Shown piece by piece: positions 45,701 to 53,111 of a stretch of DNA of 64,000 nt; the first letter of the stretch is position 1, and the number at the start of each line of letters is the position of its first letter. The notes below the pieces were generated by a model, which saw nothing but the letters and a program-made list of their open reading frames with translations, ran no database searches and had not been told where the DNA came from. The DNA comes from Chryseobacterium cucumeris. Its GTDB lineage: Bacteria; Bacteroidota; Bacteroidia; Flavobacteriales; Weeksellaceae. The stretch spans positions 806,001 to 870,000 of the forward strand of contig NZ_LUVZ01000001.1 in the NCBI RefSeq assembly GCF_001593385.1, in the 5' to 3' direction. The translations under genes were made by a program, and so were the position numbers.

Positions 45701-46241
45701 AACGGCTAAAAAACAGGGCATCAAATAAAAGTTTTTTATATTGATCCGTATGCTGAACACCACCTACTGCCAGTTCATCTAAATATTTTCTTGTATAATT
45801 GGTGTGGGCTCCTGCATAATTATATTCATCATAAAGAATTCCTACCCTTTTCTCTACTCCTTCAAAATTACGGTCATCTGAACTCCCTCTTATGGTTTTG
45901 GTTATGGTTCCTCCGGCAAACAAACTCCACCCTAGTCCTTCTTCTCCGGATTTCTCAAGAGGTTTTGCATTAAGAGGATGATAATTTAGGGAAACGTTCA
46001 TTGAAATTTTAGAATCATTTGTTGGGATACTTGCAAGTGGAATTTTAATATCCGGGATTCCTGTATAGTAGCTTACAGGAACTTCTTCAAATTTCATTAA
46101 ATTATTGGCAGTGGGAGCGGCCGGATAAATTTGTTTTATATTATCCATAGGACTGCTTGCAGTTGTCGGATTTGAATTTGCAGTCTGTGAATGTAAATAC
46201 TGCATAAAAAACAATGGCAGTATTAAGTATTTTTTTCTCAT
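42792..46241 (-). CDS. RHS/YD-repeat protein without toxin tip
   Basis: An 1149-residue exported protein. Signal peptide to about residue 19 (...LHSQ). The N-terminal ~300 residues (FEEVPVSYYTGIPDIKIPL; SLNYHPLNAKPLEKSGEEGLGWSL) resemble the SpvB/TcB-type opening. Beta-rich repeats fill the middle. YD repeats appear only at the end (YEKYDEKGNILQYREKDGTP; EQYVYDSANRLKQVQVRERD). There is no RHS core and no variable tail. The next gene, 6 nt downstream, has both, so the pair may form one split cocoon, as TcB and TcC do. This last point is inference. Confidence 0.85.
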   Translation of the reverse strand: MRKKYLILPLFFMQYLHSQTANSNPTTASSPMDNIKQIYPAAPTANNLMKFEEVPVSYYTGIPDIKIPLASIPTNDSKISMNVSLNYHPLNAKPLEKSGEEGLGWSLFAGGTITKTIRGSSDDRNFEGVEKRVGILYDEYNYAGAHTNYTRKYLDELAVGGVQHTDQYKKLLFDALFFSRYDMEYDLYQYNFMGYTGRFIIKKSSNNNLYVEKLDKNNLKITIGSTSPGNALEVASFVILDEYGNSSTFDVLERTQRSSISNKIGYYDSYQTNSKDSGESTTAFHLSKVSGTSGAELVKLEYYPPAEIQYTDHSNITRNKLASEDPNTLPVATTFDSQMPASYETNTITNNTFVRSLKDIEIPGKGRINFTYLQGREDSNYSLPQQLQKLDKVKVFDSSGKLLETHQLSYSYFTYNLAGGNLPNKTLSLSKVTKFDSSSNKQYDYVLDYTSNPQNRTLGTDSWGWFNCPRPNANPLLAKYVSPDCINMNILKSMKLSTGGIRTFDFGANMYSFDHLGIPIANFDDNIENWTYSDVNNVTLQSTFLNSATYSLGKVLQNKILVLESGQILNNDDNIGFLFLEKLNLNQELVQSYGLIGTDSEINLEAGYFYRIKFTWTNSNDQGTALINYSFKTKNPTQKQWLNGGGIRINTISYYDNPNDVTPQKKVTFSYNKFTDSGKSSGALVFPKPLLTYKYGYSNKFVSTCGGMSVGYCQYPYANEFAIYSSQSFLPVQKTQGSDVGYQNITVLETGKGRTEYSYTSPIDKPNPDSHYINFGLPPFLPVDNYDYKRGLLTRDEKKDNLNISLYKKDTEYNIYDSRVLTGLDVSYINSPYSEYLYAGHFNSYENYYAGCIQDQGLNVFCDNRSNISSMMRILPVEEIIGKANPTHSETIESFSGKPLKTIEDITYNTRDYPINEKDTFPDGTVTETSYQYAHEKGNQLMIDKNMIGIPLETKTQQTADNITKVISREETTYPTALPHSVTGYSVLPLSEYSYDTLTPTISSKEVTYEKYDEKGNILQYREKDGTPVSIVWGYNKTQPIAKVVGALYSQIEGMIGTIVSKSNEDAADPTKEAELLQALDVFQPAGMVTTYTYDPLVGVTTITPPSGIREQYVYDSANRLKQVQVRERDNAGTYSFKVVKEFKYNYKQ

Positions 46242-46247
46242 TTGTGT

Positions 46248-47888
46248 CTATTTCTTGATTAGTTTAGCATTCGCCGTTTTATTAGTATCCATTTTTATGG
46301 TCACCAGATACACCCCCTGAACTAAAGCTTGGGTATTAATCTTAGTCACTCTGTTTTTTGTTTTTATATTCTGAAGCTGTCTACCACTCATATCGTATAA
46401 AAGAATATCTGCTTCTTTGAAGTCGTTGAATCCTATTTCTACATAAGCATAATCTGAAACAGGGTTTGGATAGATTTTGATATCATATTTTTCAATCAGC
46501 TGATTTACTTGCTTGTCTCCCAATTTTACAACCTTCCAGTTCTCTTTTCCTAGCTCTTCTGCACTGGTTCCTGCCAGAACAATTGAGCCATCTCTGTTCA
46601 GTTTCAGATCAGACAATCTCTCTTCCTTCTTTCTGGATTCTCCCTTGACATGTTTTCTCCATTGTTCATTTCCATTCTGATCCAAATAGAGCATCCAGAA
46701 GGTTTCATCATCGGTCTGGATTCTTTCTTCTGCCTGAGTGTAACCTCCCAACAATATTCCTTTTGTGACGTCTTGGTTCATGATTCTTGCATCTTGACTC
46801 TGAATCACACTTATTCCCATCAGGACATCACGGTTTCCAAAGTTGTAGGACTTCTGCCACTGCTGTTCACCCGTTTCATTTAAAGAAATCAGCCATAGAT
46901 CTGTTCCATCTTCAATGCCTGCTGTTTTATTTCCCGATCTTTCTGATCTGGATTCTCCACCAATAATAAAGCCTGTTGAAGTTAAAGCCAGTGTTCTGAT
47001 ATGATCATCTGCTTTCCCTCCTAAGTTCTTTTCCCATTCTACTTTTCCGTTTTTGTCTAACTTGACAATCCAGTAGTCGCCTTCACCGAAATTGTCGCTT
47101 TGCTTTGAGGTTGCAGATAACAGGCTATGGGTTGCAGGTTTGTCGGTTGAAGTATTAGTGTTTATCGTTGATTGCTGATTATTCGTTTTAACAACTCCGC
47201 TTCTGGAATAAATTCCCAATAATGCTCCACCATCCTTTGTTGGAATCATTTTCTCTACTTCGTCTAAACCTTTTCCGCCTAAAATTAATTGGGAGAGCTC
47301 CTTTCCGTTTTTATCAAGTCTGGTAATTAGAACATCTTTTGAGCCGTAACCTTTTGAAGAATTCTGTACGTTACCGGCAACAAAGAATCCTAAATCTGTA
47401 GTCTGGATAACGGCTCTTGCTTCTTCGTCTGAAGAACTTCCAAGTGTTTTCTGCCATAATTCATCACCAAATTCATTGATCCTGATCAGCCAGATATCTG
47501 AGCCACCTTTTGAATCATCTTTTTTATCTAATCCTTTTCCTGAATAAGAAGTTCCTGCTAATAGAAATCCGCCATCCTGCGTAGTAACAGTTGCGGACAG
47601 ATAATCATGATTTTGTCCTGAGAAATATTTTTCCCAGATTTCTTCTCCTTGCTGGTTTAGTTTTACCAGGTGGAAATCATAGCCGTTGTTTTGCTTATTT
47701 TCTGATGTTTGTTGCTTATTGCTTTGAATAGAGCTTCCTGTAATGAGATACTGCTGATCAATTGTTATGGTGACCTGGCTTAGAAAATCCTGGGTAGAGG
47801 ATTTGATGTCTTTCTGCCAGAGGACCTGCTGTCCTTGTAAAGAAATTGCGGTATACAATAAGAGTATACTGTAAAAGTTTTTTTTCAT
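46248..47888 (-). CDS. T9SS type A sorting-domain protein with repeat domain
   Basis: A 546-residue protein from ATG 47888, giving signal peptide MKKNFYSILLLYTAISLQGQ. The promoter box at 47914 rules out the start 15 codons upstream. Residues ~20-460 contain propeller-like repeats of the form GGFLLAGTSYSGKG, DIWLIRINEFGDELWQKTLG and YWIVKLDKNGKVEWEKNLG. The C-terminal ~80 residues are a type IX secretion sorting domain: IKIYPNPVSDYAYVEIGF, YDMSGRQLQ, VQGVYLVTIK. It is exported across the outer membrane and heads the RHS operon (6-nt gap), so it may help surface display or delivery of the RHS proteins. Confidence 0.88.
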   Translation of the reverse strand: MKKNFYSILLLYTAISLQGQQVLWQKDIKSSTQDFLSQVTITIDQQYLITGSSIQSNKQQTSENKQNNGYDFHLVKLNQQGEEIWEKYFSGQNHDYLSATVTTQDGGFLLAGTSYSGKGLDKKDDSKGGSDIWLIRINEFGDELWQKTLGSSSDEEARAVIQTTDLGFFVAGNVQNSSKGYGSKDVLITRLDKNGKELSQLILGGKGLDEVEKMIPTKDGGALLGIYSRSGVVKTNNQQSTINTNTSTDKPATHSLLSATSKQSDNFGEGDYWIVKLDKNGKVEWEKNLGGKADDHIRTLALTSTGFIIGGESRSERSGNKTAGIEDGTDLWLISLNETGEQQWQKSYNFGNRDVLMGISVIQSQDARIMNQDVTKGILLGGYTQAEERIQTDDETFWMLYLDQNGNEQWRKHVKGESRKKEERLSDLKLNRDGSIVLAGTSAEELGKENWKVVKLGDKQVNQLIEKYDIKIYPNPVSDYAYVEIGFNDFKEADILLYDMSGRQLQNIKTKNRVTKINTQALVQGVYLVTIKMDTNKTANAKLIKK

Positions 47889-47913
47889 AGTTCTTAGGTT
47901 TTTTTGGCTCCGC

Positions 47914-47921
47914 CAAATGTA
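47914..47921 (-). promoter_or_regulatory. -7 promoter box of the RHS operon
   Basis: On the minus strand TACATTTG fits TAnnTTTG, 26 nt upstream of ATG 47888. Confidence 0.55.
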
Positions 47922-48190
47922 ATGCAGTTTCATCGGTGGAGATATGGGGATTTTCCCTGTTTTATCATTCCGTGATTTCCCTGATAAATGAAACTAAATC
48001 CTTCTGTTTTTAAGCCAATTGGTTAATAAGCCAAAGATAATTTGGGTCAGCGACAATACATGTCGTATTATATTTCATTTAAAATATTTAGGCAAGATAG
48101 CGTGATGGATTTTCAGCAACAATGCTTATGGTTATAAATTTAATAACTGCTGGTTATGAATTTGTATAGTTTTTCTATATTAAAATTCAT

Positions 48191-48198
48191 TAAATTTG
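48191..48198 (+). promoter_or_regulatory. -7 promoter box of the XRE regulator
   Basis: TAAATTTG fits TAnnTTTG and lies 19 nt before ATG 48217, predicting a very short leader. Confidence 0.5.
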
Positions 48199-48216
48199 TC
48201 TGATTAAATATATATT

Positions 48217-48597
48217 ATGGTTTCTCTCGGCACTAAATTAACCAGGCTACGTAAAAAGAAAGGATATACGCAACAGGAGGTTGCTGATTTATTGAATATT
48301 TCACAACCGGCATATCATAAATGGGAAACAGATTTGGCAAAACCCGCTGTTGAAAATCTATTAAAGATTTCTGAAGTTTATGAAATCGACTTAAATGATC
48401 TTCTGGAGGAAGTTCCTACCTTTAATATAACAAATAATGATTGCAGTATTCAAAACATTGGTAATCCACATTCCAATTTTTATGCAGAATCACCTGAGCT
48501 CATAAATGGAATTTTAAAGAATCAGGACGCAATTACTAATCTTCTTAGTGTTCAAAATAAACTTATTGAAACTCTCATCGATAAAATTAAAAAATAA
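48217..48597 (+). CDS. XRE family helix-turn-helix regulator
   Basis: A 126-residue regulator. The N-terminal ~65 residues form a Cro/C1-type HTH (LTRLRKKKGYTQQEVADLLN, then SQPAYHKWETDLAKPAVENL). The C-terminal part (LINGILKNQDAITNLLSVQN) is a helical, probably dimerising tail. It is divergent from the RHS operon and its promoter lies 283 nt from that operon, so it could regulate it. Short XRE regulators are also common in mobile elements such as the one inferred here. Confidence 0.88.
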   Translation: MVSLGTKLTRLRKKKGYTQQEVADLLNISQPAYHKWETDLAKPAVENLLKISEVYEIDLNDLLEEVPTFNITNNDCSIQNIGNPHSNFYAESPELINGILKNQDAITNLLSVQNKLIETLIDKIKK

Positions 48598-48676
48598 GAG
48601 TAAATATTCTCGTTAATTTTTTGTCACGTTTTTTACTCTTCAATGGGGGATGCAAAATATATACGATATTTCAAAA

Positions 48677-49771
48677 TTAGCCCTGCAAGTTTTGAATTGA
48701 AAAAGAATATATTATCTCAGGGATGATATCTTTATTAAAATTATCCAGGGTATCGGTAATAATAAACAGTGAAAATAGAATACCATCGACTTCCACTAAA
48801 AGTAATTTGAGATATTGGAGATTTTCAATATTTACCACTTTAATCTGCATTCCCTTTGTCGATACAAACCATTTATTATCATGTTTGATTCGTTTAAATT
48901 TGATAAAATCATCTTCAACCCCAATGATATCGACGAATGCTTCAAGATAGACCAGTTCATTTCTTAAGATGGTTGCAACATTGGTTACATTGTCTGTTAA
49001 ATGTAAGGGTTTACTATTAAAAATGTTCAATGCTATGATGAAATCATCATTTTCAACAATAAGCTGGGGTTTTACCAATACCTTTTTTAGGGCTTTGTCA
49101 GAGGTATCAAAGCGTTTTCTTAAGTTCTCAGAAAATTTCCATGCCGTAAAAAAGTCATCGTATCTTTCATGATCAACACGCACAAATCCGGTAGGAATTT
49201 GAAATAATATTTCATTATGGACTGTTTTTAGAAGCAGTTTTTCATCTTCATTTGTAATAGTTAGATTTCCTTGGTAAAATTTTAAATTTCTTTGATGAAA
49301 TGTTTCATTGAAAGAAGGTTCTACTCTTTTCCCTTTAGGATTTGAAAATAAGGTATCTACAGATTGATATTGATTAAGAAATTCCTGATGATCAAAATGT
49401 AAAGAATCCGGATCCTGATCTGGATTATAATAAAATAGCTCCTGTGAATAAAAGTTCTTCTCAAAATTTTTCAAAATGGAGGTAATAAGATCTGTGTCTT
49501 CACAATTGTTTTTATCCTTTATAAAGCCATCTATATCTGAGCGAAAGAAAATCATTCTTGCCGTAGGAATATCACATTGGCGATGATTAATAATATGCTT
49601 TAGCAGGTCATTGCCATTATCGTAATTATGATTTTGGGCGATATAATATAACTCTATAGGCTCCTGTATCGTGTTAAAAGTTTTTATATCGAGCTCTCTT
49701 CCTTCAAAGGAATAGTTTAAAAAATGATGAGCCAAGAAAGCAGCTCTCTTTTCTGATACTTTGAACTTCAT
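48677..49771 (-). CDS. Hypothetical protein with DUF4274-like N-terminus
   Basis: A 364-residue cytoplasmic protein. Residues ~35-80 (ELYYIAQNHNYDNGNDLLKH then IINHRQCDIPTARMIFFRSD) resemble DUF4274, where alternating blocks describe counting through a field of rows. The C-terminal half (~175-360) is beta-rich with LRNELVYLEAFVDIIGVEDD and YLKLLLVEVDGILFSLFIIT. No known catalytic motif. It is divergent from the HNH-membrane gene at 49864 across a 92-nt gap, and the two could be a functional pair, for example toxin and immunity. Context only. Confidence 0.65.
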   Translation of the reverse strand: MKFKVSEKRAAFLAHHFLNYSFEGRELDIKTFNTIQEPIELYYIAQNHNYDNGNDLLKHIINHRQCDIPTARMIFFRSDIDGFIKDKNNCEDTDLITSILKNFEKNFYSQELFYYNPDQDPDSLHFDHQEFLNQYQSVDTLFSNPKGKRVEPSFNETFHQRNLKFYQGNLTITNEDEKLLLKTVHNEILFQIPTGFVRVDHERYDDFFTAWKFSENLRKRFDTSDKALKKVLVKPQLIVENDDFIIALNIFNSKPLHLTDNVTNVATILRNELVYLEAFVDIIGVEDDFIKFKRIKHDNKWFVSTKGMQIKVVNIENLQYLKLLLVEVDGILFSLFIITDTLDNFNKDIIPEIIYSFSIQNLQG

Positions 49772-49863
49772 GGTGTATGTTTTATTAAAATTTTAATAGA
49801 TATATATCATCTATATTCTTACCCTTAAAATATGCAACTAAATAAATTAGTATTTTTAAATAT

Positions 49864-50679
49864 ATGAAAAAGAAAAATACTGAATACAGAAAAAGGCTTG
49901 ACGACAGAGATTTCAGGCTGCTTTGGGCTTTATCAGGCGGTTTTTGTGGCCTTTGCCGCGAGCCCTTTATTGATATGGAGACTCTTGAATGTACCGTTCA
50001 TCAGGCCCATATAATTTCCCGACATGATACCAATGTACCAAGTTATAGGGATATTCCCATTAAAGAAAAAGATAAATATGAAAATCTCTTTCTTTTGCAT
50101 CCCACCTGTCATGAAAAAACAAAATACTTCTCATTAGAAGAACTGCAGGCTATTAAGACAAATCATGAAAAGCATGTAAGAGACACTTTAAATGGTGTTT
50201 ATAATCCTTATCCTATAGGTAATGGTAAGTTTGCCACGTATCCACATGTAGTTTATTATCCGAAGGAAAGGGCGTTTAATCCTTTCAATGCCTATGCAGC
50301 TTTGTTTAGTATTGCTATTTTTAACATCCTTCTGGTTTTCTTCTTCATATATATTATGAAAGCAAAGTGGGAGATCAGTTCAGTGTTTCTGATGAGTTTA
50401 TTACTTATTATGAGTGTCATGTACATAATAAAAGTTATTAGGGATCTAAAAAGAAGACCTGCAACCATTATTCATGAAGCAAAGTGTATTTTTTCAGGAT
50501 GCAATGGAAAAGTAAGCATTATACGCCCTTCTCCAATTTACGACAGCATGAGTAAAAGGAATATTCCTGAGCCTGGGATTGGAATGTGCAGTTTTGACCA
50601 TACCCATACTTTCACCGTCCCAAGAGATATGTCCTTGTCCAATAGAGGTGATTATCATCAGTTTAAAATATATCCATAA
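49864..50679 (+). CDS. HNH-nuclease-like protein with two membrane helices
   Basis: A 271-residue protein. The N-terminal domain is HNH-like with a zinc knuckle: CGLC at 28-31, QAHI with His49, Asn74, and HPTCHEK with His79, Cys82 and His83. Two membrane helices follow at ~146-165 and ~172-190. The C-terminal ~70 residues hold more Cys/His (CIFSGCNGK; MCSFDHTHTF). The combination of HNH and a two-helix membrane part suggests a nuclease held at the inner membrane, as in some abortive-infection or phage-exclusion proteins. I do not know a named family with this layout. Confidence 0.72.
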   Translation: MKKKNTEYRKRLDDRDFRLLWALSGGFCGLCREPFIDMETLECTVHQAHIISRHDTNVPSYRDIPIKEKDKYENLFLLHPTCHEKTKYFSLEELQAIKTNHEKHVRDTLNGVYNPYPIGNGKFATYPHVVYYPKERAFNPFNAYAALFSIAIFNILLVFFFIYIMKAKWEISSVFLMSLLLIMSVMYIIKVIRDLKRRPATIIHEAKCIFSGCNGKVSIIRPSPIYDSMSKRNIPEPGIGMCSFDHTHTFTVPRDMSLSNRGDYHQFKIYP

Positions 50680-50744
50680 TGACTTAAAATTATAAGGACT
50701 TTTGCTCATCCTATTACTGTATATATTACATCTCAAAACAAATA

Positions 50745-51515
50745 TTACAATTTGGCGAATCTGGAAATTTTACTAAGGTCTATATCATATCTATTAAAAG
50801 CCTTGTACATATTGTTATACTTAATAAAATTGTGGCTTATGGCGATTTCCTTCAATGTTTTTGAAGTAAAAAGAACGTCTCCAAGAGCCCCGATCATCTT
50901 TATTTTTAGATAATGGCTGTAAAAGCTGTCGCCCCAGTATTTTTTAGAATCATTGTGAATCTTATGGATACTGAGTTCCTTCCCTTTGATCCAATCCCGG
51001 AGTTGAGGATGTTTAACAGAATCATACTCTTCTAATAACTCGGAAAGATAGGCATAACTTCCGGGCGAATTCTCAATCATATCCCTGGGAATAGAGCACT
51101 CGGATAGGCATATAAATACCCTTTCTAAGTTATCTTTCCATATAATACCGCTTACACAACAGAAATTGGGCAGTATAGTGAAATGGATATGAAAAGGTAG
51201 TGGAAAATTCTCTGTCATTGTTTGCTGCTCGGGTAGATATTCCATAATCTTAGAAACAGAGCTGTCGTCTTTATTAATATCGGAACCAAAATAGAGGTTT
51301 CCCTGCAAAATACGTTTATAAAACCGGGAATCTTTAGAAAGCCATCCAAAATTAGAGAAACAGGCCGTATATAACTGTGTTATATAGGCAACCTTTCTAG
51401 CTAAATATTCAGTATTATGGATATACACCTGCTTTTTAACAAATGATAGCGCAGAAAAACGCTCCATAGACTGATTCATTACTTTGTCAAATAACATCAT
51501 CGCATTAACATTCAT
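50745..51515 (-). CDS. Atypical AraC-like regulator
   Basis: A 256-residue protein. The first ~175 residues have no recognised fold. The C-terminal part MIGALGDVLFTSKTLKEIAI SHNFIKYNNMYKAFNRYDID resembles an AraC HTH (second helix-turn-helix, TLKEIA..F..YNNMYKAF), but the first HTH is not clear. A near-perfect Shine-Dalgarno AAGGAGG at 51521-51527, 5 nt before ATG 51515, fixes the start; such strong sites are uncommon in Bacteroidota. It is located beside the relaxase gene, so a role in regulating transfer is possible. Confidence 0.6.
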   Translation of the reverse strand: MNVNAMMLFDKVMNQSMERFSALSFVKKQVYIHNTEYLARKVAYITQLYTACFSNFGWLSKDSRFYKRILQGNLYFGSDINKDDSSVSKIMEYLPEQQTMTENFPLPFHIHFTILPNFCCVSGIIWKDNLERVFICLSECSIPRDMIENSPGSYAYLSELLEEYDSVKHPQLRDWIKGKELSIHKIHNDSKKYWGDSFYSHYLKIKMIGALGDVLFTSKTLKEIAISHNFIKYNNMYKAFNRYDIDLSKISRFAKL

Positions 51516-51520
51516 ATAAA

Positions 51521-51527
51521 CCTCCTT
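51521..51527 (-). promoter_or_regulatory. Strong Shine-Dalgarno sequence
   Basis: On the minus strand AAGGAGG, 5 nt before ATG 51515. It decides the start of the AraC-like gene. Most genes in this window have no comparable site. Confidence 0.65.
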
Positions 51528-51727
51528 CTGGATATAAAATGGTCATTAATAATTGAGAAGTTCAGAAGTCTCCATAAACATCATTTATTATATTAATTTA
51601 AAGTTTTTTTTAATCAAGTAAAGAAATAACTAAAAAATGGGTGTCCCTGGATCAAATAGCATACTGTATGTAACAACCGTTCAAATATCATAAGGCTCAA
51701 ATCTTAAAACACTGCAGTTTTCTTTTG

Positions 51728-52894
51728 CTAGTATCTTATATTTCTTCTCTTCTTTTTCTTTTTGGGCAGAGGAATATCTTCTGGCTCTAGATTATATGCC
51801 GGTCCTAAGCTTAACATGGAAAATAAATCGAGAAGTAATTCACTAGTCGTAAAGATCTCTTCAAAAGCAGAGAAAGGAATATTATTTTTTTCAGATAGAT
51901 CTTTACATATTCTGCTCATTTCGAGGGTAAGGTTTTTCTCATCCATTGAGCTATAATGAAGGTTAATTAAACGCTCGGAAAGGATTTGCTTTTTCAGGGC
52001 CTGAATAACAGAATCCATATATTTTTTCTTTTCACCCGCAAAAACATTGGGATTGGTTATAAGCAGCGTGTTTTTGCTCCTAAGATCAGATATTTCTTTT
52101 TTTTGAAATTCGGTTTGAAGTTTTACATCTGAAATTTGTTTACGATGGGACTCGATCAGATCATTCTTTTTTAACAGCTCGGCATTGTAAAGTTTAAATG
52201 CTTGTCCGTAATTTTCAATGGTCTTTCCAGTCTTTATATGTTCAAACCCAAAAAAGTCAGTCTCTTTAACAATGAGGTCTTTGAATGAATTACCCTCTAG
52301 CTTTGTTTGCATCTCATTAATTTTCATTTCTAATGCTTTAAGCTCTTCTTCTTTTTTATGGATTTTGAACTCTACCGCTTCCAGCCTGCCTACCGAACCT
52401 GCTATTCCTCTTTCCATACCGAGACATTCAGCAGTAATATCCTGCATCTTAGAATAATGAAATGACTGATGCTTTAATGTTTTTCCAGTTTTCAGGTCTT
52501 GCCAGTCAGCGACAAGATGGGCATGAAGATTAGGTTTCCACTCCTTAGATTCTTTGTCCCAGTGTCCTTCATCTTTGTGGATGGCTATTTGAAAAACCCT
52601 TATCCCTAGTTCCTTTTCCAACTTTAGGGAAAGATCAAAAAGGTCTTTCATCGTGGTATTCTCCTTAATAACTACCACTGCTTCACGGACAGGCATAGCA
52701 TTGCTCTGTAATTTTCTTCCAGATGTCTCCTTACAATATGCCTGAATTTTATTGAGTCTGTCACCAATCTTATCTTCCTGCCAGTATTCATTTTTAACAG
52801 TCAATTCTTTTCGGATATAATCGAAAGTTTTTCTTCTAAAATTATGGATCTCAGAATCAGGTTTTACAGCTTTAAAATTGATAGAAGTTTTCAT
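51728..52894 (-). CDS. MobV-type relaxase (Pre/Mob family)
   Basis: A 388-residue relaxase. The N-terminal ~180 residues form the Pre/Mob domain: KELTVKNEYWQEDKIGDRLN, then VREAVVVIKENTTMKDLF and a HUH-like motif (HKDEGHWDKESKEWKPNLHA, His-U-His in PNLHAHLV). Residues ~170-330 are a long coiled coil, and the tail is basic (PKKKKKRRN). MobV relaxases nick at oriT in mobilizable plasmids and integrative elements. The next gene is a Toprim primase. No coupling protein or secretion genes are in the window, so mobilisation by a helper element is the likely mode. Confidence 0.87.
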   Translation of the reverse strand: MKTSINFKAVKPDSEIHNFRRKTFDYIRKELTVKNEYWQEDKIGDRLNKIQAYCKETSGRKLQSNAMPVREAVVVIKENTTMKDLFDLSLKLEKELGIRVFQIAIHKDEGHWDKESKEWKPNLHAHLVADWQDLKTGKTLKHQSFHYSKMQDITAECLGMERGIAGSVGRLEAVEFKIHKKEEELKALEMKINEMQTKLEGNSFKDLIVKETDFFGFEHIKTGKTIENYGQAFKLYNAELLKKNDLIESHRKQISDVKLQTEFQKKEISDLRSKNTLLITNPNVFAGEKKKYMDSVIQALKKQILSERLINLHYSSMDEKNLTLEMSRICKDLSEKNNIPFSAFEEIFTTSELLLDLFSMLSLGPAYNLEPEDIPLPKKKKKRRNIRY

Positions 52895-52901
52895 AAGATA
52901 G

Positions 52902-53009
52902 TTGTTTTGTTAAATTGTGATATATTTGCAGTGATAGCTCATAAGCGTTTGCAGTAATTACTTCAAACATTCTTCTACTTGAGGCAGCCAACAATTGGCT
53001 GCTTTTTTT
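52902..53009 (+). ncRNA. Candidate small RNA with own promoter and terminator
   Basis: On the plus strand TTG at 52902-52904 and TATATTTG at 52921-52928 make a reasonable promoter (16-nt spacing, TAnnTTTG). About 56 nt later a perfect 8-bp hairpin (GCAGCCAA 52984-52991, TTGGCTGC 52995-53002) is followed by seven T. The predicted transcript is about 75 nt (~52935-53009), with no ORF and no downstream plus-strand gene. It is transcribed divergently from the relaxase gene, as regulatory RNAs of mobile elements often are. No family is recognised. Confidence 0.45.
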
Positions 53010-53111
53010 AGCCCCTGCGGGCGAGGAAGAAACTTTGTTGGGATCGAAGTGACCTTCAAAGTTGCGAATGAGCTCCTAACTTCTGCGGGAAGCTTGGTAA
53101 AAAGCGCCGTC
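53010..53111. other. GC-rich segment, candidate oriT
   Basis: A GC-rich stretch between the relaxase and primase genes, unlike its AT-rich flanks. Two short hairpins share TGCGG loops: GCCCCTGCGGGC at 53011-53022 and CTTCTGCGGGAAG near 53081. Position next to the relaxase start fits an oriT. No nic site can be identified by eye. Confidence 0.3.
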
